From Ricinus communis (lineage: Eukaryota > Streptophyta > Magnoliopsida > Malpighiales > Euphorbiaceae): DNA of 64,000 bases. The notes under the pieces were generated by a model. That model was not told the DNA's origin. It saw only the letters and a program-made list of their open reading frames with translations, and did not search any database. The first letter of the stretch is position 1. Each line of letters starts with the position of its first letter. The position numbers and the translations under genes are program-made. Shown here piece by piece: positions 45,229-57,200 of the stretch. Location: NCBI RefSeq assembly GCF_019578655.1, contig NC_063257.1:22382001-22446000 (forward strand), read 5' to 3'.

Positions 45229-48200
45229 GGGTGTAACTCCCTTGATTAAACAATAAGATTTTCGGATTCTTCACTCAAATTACATGGTATTAGAGCCTTG
45301 AGCTAAAGAAATTAGGGTTTTCTTTTTGGGTTTGGGACTATTGGAAAAAAAAAAACTGTCATTGAGCTTTTTTGTTCAATATTTGGTTCATCGTCCTAGA
45401 GCGACTGTTTATTGTCACCACCTGCTCTAGGAGGTGCACCAGCTTCCGATCGTCAAGTTCCCAAAGTCCAAACACCAGAGTCCAAGCGCGTGACCTGCAC
45501 GCGCCGCCAGAAGCTTTTTGCCACAAAACCACGCGCTGGAGCGTCTGCTGCCGGAAATTGCTCCGGTTTGTCTCGGTTGACTCCTCTTAACTTCTATAAT
45601 TTGTTTGTGTACCTGTTTGGGTCAGCATCAGTCATGGTATGGGAACTGTTTTGGTACATGTTTGATTTTTTTGGAAATTTGCTTTAGGCAGAATTTCTTT
45701 TCTATATTTAGATTTGTTCTTCATAACATATGGCTGAGGAAAAGATTGTGTTGTCGGTGATATCAAAAATTACAAACATAAACTTAATGCTACAAATTAT
45801 CTTGATTGACGTCAAATTATTGAATTATATTTGCTAAGTATTTTTATGGATAGCCATTTGACTGATGATCCTCCAAAAGAGGATGCTAGACTACCTTGGA
45901 TGAGAGGAGATGCTCACTTGTTTTACAGATACGTAATTCTATTGATAGTGAGGTAGTTGGTATGGTTACTCATTGTAACACAGTCAAAGAATTAATGAGT
46001 TATTTAGAATTCCTATATTCGGGAAAGGGGAATGTTTCTCGAATTTATGATATGTAAAGCATTTCATAGGGCGGACAAAGGTGATAAGTCTCTCACCAAC
46101 TATTTCTATTAGCCCAAAATGAACAAGACCATTCAAGATTTTATCCGGCATTGTGCTGTCTATCAAAGAAACAAATCTGAACACTTGCAACCTGCTGGCC
46201 TTTTACAGCCTCTCCCGGTTCCTTTCCAAGTATGGGCAGACATTTCCATAGAATTTATTGATGCCTTACCTCCCTCATTTGGAAAATCCATCTTGTTTTT
46301 CGTGGTTGATCATTTTACTAAATATGCACATTTCATCCGCATGGCTCATCCCTATTCTGCTGTTTCCGTAGCAAGAGTTTTCTTTGACGATGTTTTTAAG
46401 CTGCATGGATTACCATAAACAATAGTTAACAATAGATGTGTTACATTCACAAGCTCTTTCTGGACTGAACTATTCAAGCTGAGTGGAACAAAGCTAGCTT
46501 TTAGCTCCGCATACCATCCGCAAAGTGATGGTCAAACAGAAGTTGTTAATTGAACCATTAAAGTGTACCTCAGATGCTTTAATAGTGACCAACTCAAATG
46601 GATGCAATGGATCTATTGGGCTGAGTACTTCTATAATACTGGGTACCATTCTTCTCTTAAAGCTACTCCCTTCGAGGTTGTCTATGGCAAAGCATTACCT
46701 CGCCTCTTAGATTACTGTCCAGGGCTAGCTCGAGTCGAGGCTGTAGACCAAGAACTAAAAATGCGAGATCAGATTAGCCAAGGCCTTGGGGAAAGACTTC
46801 TACAAGCCCAAGACATCATGAAGAACAATTATGACAAGCATCACAGGGCAGTCCACTTTACAGTTGAAGATTTGATCTTATTAAAGTTACAACCCTATCA
46901 ACAGTTGATCTTGGCTTCCCAAAGGAACAAAATGTTTCTCCCCGCTATTACGAACCATTTCCCATTGAGGCAAAGGTTGGAACAGTAGCTTACCGCCTCA
47001 AACTCCCCTCAACAGTGAAAATACACCCAATCTTTCATGTTTCCTGCTTAAAACAATTCCACAACCTTGTTTAAGATGAGCCGAAGTTATTCATTGTTCA
47101 CCAAAAGGAGATACTACCCACACCAAAAGCTATTTTAGAGCACAAATTAATTGTAGGTCACCCTCGCATTCTGATTCATTGGGATGGCTTATCACCTTCT
47201 GAGGCATCTTGGGAACCAGTCGCTCGTATCCAGATGCAATACCCAAATTTCGCGTTTGAGGTCAAACGTTTTTTGAAAGGAAGGAGTGATGTTATGAAAA
47301 ATAATGGTAAAAAATCTTAACGACAACAAAACCTCCACGCGGTCCCTTTTGCTCATACATACAAAAGATGCAGTCAACAAAAGAACGAGTCAGAGTTAGC
47401 TGTTTAAGGTGCATATTATGTTGAGCTGTAGATTTTAAGTAGTTAATTGCAGTATTTTTGCCACTATCTCTTATTTGTTATGTCTTGTAATTCTCCTCCT
47501 TTTGTCTATTGCTTAGCCTCTGTATTTAAACAAATTTTATGGTTTAATAAAGGGCAAGCTAGAAAATTTTCCCTTTCAATTGTCTTATTGAGATTAGTAA
47601 GCTCTGTCACAAAATTGAGCTCTCAAGGACTATTAGCAAGAAGGAAAAATAGGGAGGGGAAAAAATAAAAATAAAAGCCCTTTAAGGGTAGAATCAGGAA
47701 GAGATATCATTCTTCAAGGTTCCATAACTCGATCCCAAACTTAGGCTTCTATCACAATCCAATTAGTTTTTGCAATGGCAAAACCCATTTTTGAGTCCCC
47801 ATACTTATTGAGTTTATTATACTTGGTCTCTAGTGATCGGTTGTATTTTAATGAATGCTTGTACTTCTATTCTTATCATCTTTAAGTCCTTCTACTAATA
47901 GCGTGCATATAAACACCGTTAAACCTACCAACCAAAAACTTAATTTTGGCTCATTGGATCCTTAAAAATCTATGTTGTTTTAAAAAATCCCTGAGCTTTT
48001 AGTTTTTAAGACCTTACACAAACGTCTGTTAATTTTGACGCTTGTTTTTCAAGAGAAGAATTCTAAAATAAGCACTCAAATAAAGAAAATAATACAAACA
48101 AGGCAAAAAGTAAGAGTAATATAAACATATTGAAGTCGATAAACTAAAAAGCAATTTAACAACATAAAATGAATATTATATATTGAGATTAACAAACACT

Positions 48201-51200
48201 GTTAATTCGATATTAATTAAAGTCGGATAATGATTTAGAAATTTTTTAGATGCAATAAATAAGGAGAAAATATTTTTAAGAAATTAAATCTAAATTTAAC
48301 AAATTATTTCACATTGAAATTCTAAAATTATTATTTTTCACATTAGATAAGGAAAAAGAAAAGAATAAACAAAATAATGAAAATGAAATAGAGCAAATGA
48401 ATGACAAATCTCTAACACAAATTCTAGATTTTTTTAATATTAAATCAAATAACATATGGCGAATTAACACCCATATATCCTTCGAATGAAAAATATTTAC
48501 TAACAAAACATCATAAAAATCTTTAGGGACCTAATAAATTAAATTAAAAGGTTCAGGAATTTTTTAGAACATAAAAGTTTTAGGGACACATTGAACTAAG
48601 TTGAGAAGTTCAATATCTTATTGACTTAAATCTTTTTACTCACTCGATATTTACATGCACGCTCCTATCAGGACTTAAAGATGACAAAAATATAAGCGTT
48701 AACGATTTGTGAAAACACGATCAATCATTAGAGACTAAATAAATAAAGTTGAAATGTATAGGAACCAAAAGACGGGTGTTGCCTTTTTGCAATTAGCTCA
48801 AATGCATTCATGAAATACAAAACAACAGAAATGCACATCTATCATGGTGGCCTAATTTTCAATTATGCTATCCTAGTCAAGATGTTGTATATATCTTGCA
48901 ATTAAAAAGCTAGGAAAGGTTGTGTTAATCCTTTACCAACAATACATATCTAGGCTCAAAGAAGCCTCAAGCCCATGAAGCTCTGTTAGACAAAATCCAC
49001 AAGCTCTATATAATTTTCCTTGCAAGCAGTAAGAGTACCGCATCTCTGCAAATCAATAATATCCATGTCTGACTATAAATATTTAATACCATCTCTGCAA
49101 ATCAAATCCCCGGGTATTTGATCCAACTCTTCATCAACATAAAGAAGGCTTAACTATAGATTCAAGAACAAGCCTTGTATTCTAGTGTCCAATTGGGGAA
49201 AAATATCAATGAATTGACTTCATACAAAAATTAATTATTGTATCTCGATTCTTTAATTAATAACTACACTTTGAATATGTGAGATTCTTGTTAGAATTTC
49301 ATCTGAATCAAGTGACGATAATGTAATTGTAATCCTTATCATCAAAAATAAGGGTTAGTTTGATGTCATTTTTTGCTTTCTGTTCTTTATTTATAAAAAA
49401 CTAAAATAATTGTTTAATGCTTTTTAGTTGTTTATTTAAAATAGTTTTTTTATGTAATTTTATATAAGAATGTATTGAGAGAAAAAAGAATAAGACAGAT
49501 AAATTGTGGAGAGAAAAAGGTGGAGAAAAAATAGGAAAGAAAAATGTAAAGAGAAAAAATAGAAAACAAAAATTATAAAAACAACACTTAATGGTTTTAT
49601 TGAAAATAGATTTTAATTTATTAAACACTATGTAAAAAGTTTTGAAAAGAGAAATCAAAAAAGATTTCAACAAACACATTTTTTTTTTATTTGAAAAAAT
49701 ATATGAAAAATATGAAACAAAAACAACAACAAACACCATGACCACAAAACTATTTAAAGTTTAGTGGTCATAAGAATAAATTAATAAATTGCATGAAAAC
49801 AATTTAGTATATTGCAACTGAAAAGAAAAAATTGTTGGTCAAAAATCAAAAGAAAGAAATTTTATAATGTTTCCTCTTCTTTTATAAACATCAACTTCAA
49901 ACAATATATTATATTAAATTTCTAACAGGATCCTCCTTGAAATTAGGTAAAAGCACATGAGTTACAATCAAGTTAAAGTTCAATGATCTTATGGAATAAA
50001 CTAGTGTCGTGCGACTAATGAATATTGTTACAGCTATTGTATACTAATTAGACCTCTTGTATACTAAATAGGAATATACTAAACATGAAAATAATCATAG
50101 AGGTGTAATTAGGCATTAGTAGTTGATATTTTTCCTAAATTAAAGAATGTAGCTTGTATATATGTGCGTGTGTGTGTGTGTGTATATATAAATGTAAACC
50201 ATTGATCAATAAGATACACAAAAATTACTTCTCAGTTTGAATTTCAGAGTCTTAATTTACATGGTATCAGAGCATTAAAGCCTGTACCTCTAAAAATTTT
50301 GCAAATTACAAACATTAGGGTGTTAGGATTTTCCAAGTCTCCCTCTTCTAGACATTTGTTTCTCTCACCGCCCAGACTAGGGGAAGTACTAGCCGCTGAT
50401 TGGCCTTCATCTAGAGTTTCGTCGCTGAAAACCCTACGCGTGACCCACACGCGCCGCCAAAAGGAAGTTGCTATAGTACCACGCGCCAGCAAGTGAGGGC
50501 ACGTCTGTCGTTGAAATCTTGTCTTGTTTTCATCATTATGCTGCCTCAACTCTCATGAGAAGTTTGTCTACTTATTTGGGTCAGCATCTACTCGGTGTGG
50601 GATCTATTTTCGGACAGGTTTGGACTCTCATAGTTTTTTCACCGTGTTGAGGTTATTTTCATTATGTTTGGATTTTATTCGGCTGAATTTTTGAAAAATG
50701 GAGGAAAAGAAATTTCATTTTGTGTTTGATGTGGTTCCTATGATATCAAAAATCACAGAACATAGACTTAATAGATCTAAATATTTAGATTGGAGTAAGA
50801 CTGTTAGACTTTATTTTCGGAGTATTTATGGATAATCATTTAATTAATGACCCACCTAGTGATGACTCAAAAGCCTCATGGCTAAGGGATGATGCCCGTT
50901 TGTTTTTAGAAATACGTAGTTTTATTGATAATGAGATGGTTGGTTTGATAAATCATTGTGAACTTGTGAATGAATTGATGAATTATTGGAGTTTGTATAC
51001 TCAAGCAAAAGAGATATCAAGCCCACATATGAGATATGCCAAGCCTCTTATCACACAGAAAATGGTGATAAATCTCTAACTACTTTATGGACTTTAAGAA
51101 GACTCGTGAGGAACTTAATATGTTACTTTCTTTCAATATTAGTGTGAAGGTTTTGCAACCACAGAGAGAAAAAATGGCAGTTATAAGTTTCTTGGCTAGT

Positions 51201-54200
51201 CTTCCTTCTGAATTTGAGACTGCTAAATCTCAAATTCTTTCAGGTCCTAACATATCCTCTTTGGAAGAAACCTTTAGTAGAGTACTCCGCATTAAAAACT
51301 TAGCACCTACTCAGTCTAGTGGTGCTCTTGTCAGCCGCACCTCTTAATCTAGGAGACAGTTCTATTAGAGTGGCAATAAAGGGGCAAACTCCAGTAGCCA
51401 TGATCAAAATTCTAGTACTCAAGATCAAGATTTGAGAGGTGTTGTCTGTTATTACTATCATAAGCCAGGACATGGAAAGAAAGATCGTAAAAAGTTGAAG
51501 CGCAAGAATCAGTAAAACCAGTTAACCACGTTGCATCTACTAATACTAATAATGCTTTTGAATCCATTAGAATATCTGCAAATGAGTATGCCAAGTTCTT
51601 ACACTTAGCATATATAGCTGTATACTTATTTAGGAATTATAGCTGTAATATTCCTGTATTTATTTCCTGTAATTATTCCTATATAGTTGACTTACCTTAA
51701 ATAGGTCTAGGTATCTTGTATAAATACCTTGAGATATATGGAATAAATATAAGAGTGTTTTTTCAGTCAATTATTATTTTGGTATCAGAGCAAAAGAAAA
51801 TTTTTTTCTGCTGCCTTCTTTTGTTCAACCCTAGCCGTCATCTAACTGCAGTCTTTTTTCCGCTGCCTTCTTTTGTTCAAACCCTAGCCGTCATCTAGCT
51901 GCAATGTCTACTAAAACTAACAACAAAGAGATTCCTAATAGCAAGAAACTCTCGACGATGATCATTCATGAGACCTCTTCTCCAATCCATATTAAATTGG
52001 ATGGTTCTAATTATCGTGTTTGGTCAAAGATTTTAGAGATGTATATTGCTGGCAGGAAGAAGAAGGGTTATATTACTGGAAAAAAGGCTGCACCTACAGA
52101 AGATGATCCGAGCTATGATGAATGGGAAGCTAAAGATGCCTTTATCAAGTCTTGGCTTATTAATTCCATGACTGATAATCTGATGTCACACTTTGTTCAG
52201 TGTGGGACATCTAAAGAAGTTTAGGATGCGGCTAAGAGGAGCTATCTTGATGTTTCTGACTCTTCTCAAGTATATGAACTGATGAAGAGGTCATTTCAAT
52301 TGCGCCAGGGTGGTCGACCTCTCCCAGAATATAACAATGAGTTAAATTCAATTTTCATGAAGCTTGATTATTGTAGGCCCAATGACATGACATGTGCTGC
52401 TGATATTGAGAAACAAAGGAAGCATATTGCAGAGGATCATATCTATATGTTTCTTGCAGGTCTTCATCACAGTTTGGATCAAGTTAGTAGTCGTGTTTTG
52501 GCTACCTCCCCTTTACCAAGCTTGGAAAAAGCCTACTCTTTAGTTCGTCGTGAAGTGTAGAGACAAGTCACCATGGGAACAGAAAATCATTCTGAGGCTT
52601 CAGCTCTAATGATCCAAAAGAGCACCTCTCAGGTGACTCCTGTTCCTGTGAATTCTACTACTTCCAATTCTCTCTTCTGCACTCATTACAATAGTACCAG
52701 GCATACAGTAGATGTTTGTTGGAAGAAGCATGGCTATCCGGAGTGGTATAAACTTAAACAAGCTGAGAAGAAAATAAGAAATCTGCTCAAATTGCTGTTA
52801 TTGACACTTCTCCATCTTCTGCTTCTCATGTCTCTCAACAAGGTAATTCTAGTCTGACATATGTTTCTACTGTTTCTAACACTTGGGTTATTGATTCAGG
52901 GGCTACTGACCATATGACTAGTAATTCTTCTATACTTGCCTCTCTAATGTCTTCACCTGTTAAGTCTGTACAGGTTGCTAATGGGACTTCTATGTCAATT
53001 ATAGGAGTTGGGAATATCTCAATTTCTCCTACATTCTCAATGTCATCTGTCTTACTTGCCCCTGATATTTCTAATAATCTTCTTTCCATTAGTAAGATTA
53101 CCAAAAGTCTTAATTGTTCTGTAATATTTGATTCTACTCGTTGTGTCTTTTAGGACAAACGTACGAAGATGACGATTGGCATTGGTAAGGAAAGAGGAGG
53201 TCTTTATTACTTAGAGGGGGCTGCGAAATTTAAAATCTGAACCTAGCCATGGTTTTCAAGTAGAGAGAGAGTCGTTTGATAGAGAGAATATTCTTTTATG
53301 GCATTGTCGTTTGGGGCATCCATCTTTATTTAGAGCGTTTATTTTCTAAATTGTTTCACAATGTTGCTATCTCTAGTCTAAGATGTGAACAATGCATTTA
53401 TGCTAAAAACCATAGTGTTCCTTTCAAAACCAGTTTCAATAAGAGTTCTATTCATTTTTCATGTGTTTATACTGATGTGTGGGGTCCCTTTTCTACTTCA
53501 TCTACCTCAAGCCATAAATACTTTATGTCTTTTATTGATGACTGCACTAGAGTGAGCTGGGTATATTTGATAAAATCTAAAAGTGATGTTATACAGGTGA
53601 TTCCTTAATTTTACAAAATGATTGTCACACAGTTTCATACTCAGGTCCGAGCTTTTCATTCTGACAATGGTCGTGAGTTTGTAAATCAGTCTCTTACCAA
53701 TTTCATCCTAGAACATGGCATCCTACACCAAACAACTTGTGCCTACACACCATAACAAAATAGTGTAGCAGAGCGTAAAAATCGTCATATCCTTGAGGTT
53801 GCTCGGGCTTTAAGTTGTACTATGCATGTTCCTAAACGGTTTTGGGCTGAGGCTGTCATGACTACTGTCTTTCTTATTAATCGAATGTCTGCTCGTATCA
53901 TTAATTTTCAAACCCATTTATGGATGTTATCACAATTTCACTCTATTCCTTCTGCTCTAAATATTTGTCGTAAGGTTTTCGGTTGTGTATGTTATGTTCA
54001 TGTACACTCTATATATAGGGATAAGCTTGATCCACGTGCTCTTAAATGTGTTTTTCTTGATTACTCTAATTCTCAAAAAGGCTATAAATGTTTTTTATCC
54101 TCCTACAGGTAAATATTATGTTTCTATGGATGTTCAGTTTTGTGAACAAGTATCTTATTTTTCTGGGAATGTATCTATGAATCCTCTTCAGAGGGAGATT

Positions 54201-57200
54201 AATAGGTAAGGAAGAGGAACGGTTATGGTTAGAAGAGAAGTTGTGGATGTCGAGTAAAGGGGAGAATTCAGCTATTATGGAGAATAAGGAATCTTTAGAT
54301 AATACTTGTTCTGTTCAGTTTGAGTCTGAATTTAAGGAGAAAAAGGATGAAAGACCAGCTAGGTTATTTCAAAACGGTTATACAAGAGAAAACAGAATGC
54401 CACTGTTATGCCTTCTCCTGACTCTAGTGCTCCTCTTGATGATACTACCATGCCATCGGATGACTCTTCTACTATTAACCTTGAGGTATGTGTTCCTTCT
54501 CCTACAACTTCAACTTTAGAGAAAGATTTTAGTCCTGTAACATTAGAAAATGCTATTTTGAATCCACAAGTTATGGATCACGATCATGGTAGGAGATATC
54601 CCCCTCGTGAACGTAGAGAACCTGATAGGTTGAGTTTTTCCAAGTCATCTTTTAATGTCACTTATCCTATTTCTGATTTTATCTCTTATCATCATCTGTC
54701 TAAGGCTCATCTAGCTTTTGCTCTTCAGTTGTCTTCTGTGTCTATTCCTAGTCATTTTCAAGAAACCATTGGAGATCCTAAGTGGAAGGTTGCTATGGAA
54801 GAGGAAATGAAGGCTCTCCAAAAAAATTCTACTTGGGAGATGGTTGAGTTGCCACAGGAAAAGAAGACAGTAGGATGAAAGCGGGTGTTTACAGTGAAAT
54901 ATAGGTCAGATGAGACAGTTGAAAGGTACAAGGCTAGACTGGTGACCAAAGGTTACTCTCAAACCTATGGGATTGACTATCAAGAGACTTTTGCTCCTGT
55001 GGTTAAGATGAACACCGTTCGAGTCATTCTATCTCTTGCAGTCAATCTAGACTAGCCATTACGCCAGTTTGATGTAAAAAATGATTTTCTCCATGGTGAT
55101 TTGATAGAGGAGGTGTATATGGATTTACACCAGGAGGAGGTAAGGTGTGCAAGCTGAAAAAGGCATTGTATGTGTTGAAACAATCGCCAAGGGCATGGTT
55201 TGGCAAGTTGAGCTACTCAATGAAGGAGTATGGTTTTAAGCAAGCTTTGGCAGATCATACTTTGTTTTATAAGAGGGAGCATAATGATATTTCCTTGCTT
55301 ATTGTTTATGTTGATGACATGATTATTACAATTAGTAATGCTAGTGAGATAAAGAAACTTCGAAGCTACTTGGCCAAAGAGTTTGAGATGAAGGACTTGG
55401 GGGTTCTAAAATACTTCTTAGGTGTTGAAGTATCTCGGTCCAAGCAAGGACTTTTTCTCTCCCAATGGAAGTATATTTTAGATCTCTTAGCTGAAACTGG
55501 TAATTCTGCCTGTGAACCTGTAAATACTCCCATTGAGGTGAATCGTGGTCTATCTATCTATCCTGATCAGGTTCCGACTAACAAGGAGAGATATCAGAGA
55601 CTAGTGGGAAAGTTGATTTATCTAACCCACACTAGGCCTGATTTATCATATGCAGTTAGTGTTGTCAGTCAGTTTATGCACAATCCAAGTGATCGACACA
55701 TGAATGCAGTGAATCGTATTTTGGCTTATCTGAAGTCCTCTCTAAGTAAAGGTATTATGTTCTCCAAACATAGGCATTTGGATATTATGGGTTATATAGA
55801 CTCTGACTTTGCTAGCTCTAAATTGGATAGAAAGTCTCCTTCAGGCTATGTGTCATTCGTTGGAGGTAATCTGGTGACTTGGAGGAGTAAGAAACAGAAT
55901 GTGGTGTCATTGTCTAGTGCAGAAGCTGAGTACCAGGCTCTTCATCATGCAACCACAGAGCTTGCTTGGTTAAAAATTCTCTTAAAAGAACTCAGGTTTG
56001 GTCCAAAGAAACCTTTGGTACTTTATTGTGATAACACTGCAACTATTGAGATAGCTAACAATCCGGTTCAACATGATCGAACTAAGCACATTGAACTTGA
56101 CAGGAATTATATCAAGGATAACCTGGATTCTGGTATGATAGAGGTTCCTTATATTAAGAGTGCAGATCAGCTGGCCGATATGATGACTCATTATCCAAGT
56201 TGGGCATGTGTGATATCTATGCACCAACTTGAGGGGGAGACTTAGCATATATAGCTGTATACTTATTTAGGAATTATGGCTGTAATATTCCTGTATTTAT
56301 TTCCTGTAATTATTCCTATATAGTTGACTTATCTTTCCTGTAATTATTCCTATATAGTTGACTTACCTTAAATAGGTCTAGGTATCTTGTATAAATACCT
56401 TGAGATATATGGAATAAACATAAGAGTGTTTTTCCAGTCAATTGTTATTTCTTACAGTATCAGAAATCTCTAAAGTCTTCATCTACTCTTATCACTGCAA
56501 TCACTAATTCAGGTAAAATAAACACGTCTTGTTTCCCTCATCTTCCAAACTAGTCATTGATTCTGGTGCCACATATCACATAATAGGTAATTATAGTCTA
56601 TCCTCTTCCTTTAAATCACATGCCTATAATTTTATATTACTTTAGCAGATGGGTCTACATCTCATGTTCTTGGTTCTAGTACAATTACTCCAACATCCTC
56701 AATTCCTACCTGATTTGTCTTTTAATTTAGTCTGTCATCAAACTTGCACGTCTCTTAATTGTAGTTTAATTTTTTTTCTATTTTTTGTTTATTTCAGAAT
56801 CTTATGATAAAAGATTATTGGTAAAGGACATGAGTCTAAAGACCTCTACATTAAGTACCAAAGTCTATTCTTGTTCTGGAGTTGTGTCCCCATTTGAAAC
56901 AAATTGTCAGTTGGGTCATCCTTCATTACATATCTCAAAGACACTTTGTTCTTAATTTACTAATCTGTCATCATTAGATTGTGAGTTTTGCCGATTTGCC
57001 AAACACCATCGTCAAAAGCTCTAGTCCTATAGTTAATAGACAAGCTAGTGCTCCTTTTGAGTTAGTTCATTCTGATGTTAGGGGGTCCTTTGTGTCTAAA
57101 ATCAAGTTCAAATATTTTGTTACTTTTGTGGATGATTATTCTCGAATGACACAATTATATTTGATGAAAAATCGTTAGAATTATTCTCTCATTTTTCTAC

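Larger units (their letters stand above)
42145..47754 (+). mobile_element. Full-length chromodomain gypsy in intron 1, TSD CAATC
   Basis: LTRs 42145-42525 and 47289-47754 start TGTTATGAAAAATAATGGTA. Perfect 5-bp duplications CAATC lie at 42140-42144 and 47755-47759. The PBS TGGTACCAGAGCCAAAAG is at 42529, and the PPT GAAAGGAAGGAGTGA ends at 47288. Contains gag, protease, RT, RNase H, integrase and chromodomain, all broken, and a nested truncated copia (45107-46108). The insertion point is at the end of a Mutator-type MITE. Orientation is opposite to the host gene. Confidence 0.93.
51603..56450 (+). mobile_element. Inner copia, full length, TSD CTTAC, non-TG/CA LTR ends
   Basis: LTRs 51603-51779 and 56240-56450, both ACTTAGCATATATAGC to TTATTT. 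Target duplications CTTAC lie at 51598-51602 and 56451-56455; the outer gag frame matches across this site. PBS TGGTATCAGAGCAAAAG is at 51780 and PPT GAGGGGGAG ends at 56239. Contains gag, protease, integrase, RT and RNase H. The RT/RNase H reading frame is open for 366 codons, so this is the youngest-looking insertion of the nest. Confidence 0.92.

Noticed and set aside
49345..49735. A further MITE in intron 1
   Set aside because: Only a weak inverted similarity near the ends and no target-site duplication.
53822..54519. Separate small genes in the inner copia
   Set aside because: All are pieces of the integrase and linker broken by frameshifts.
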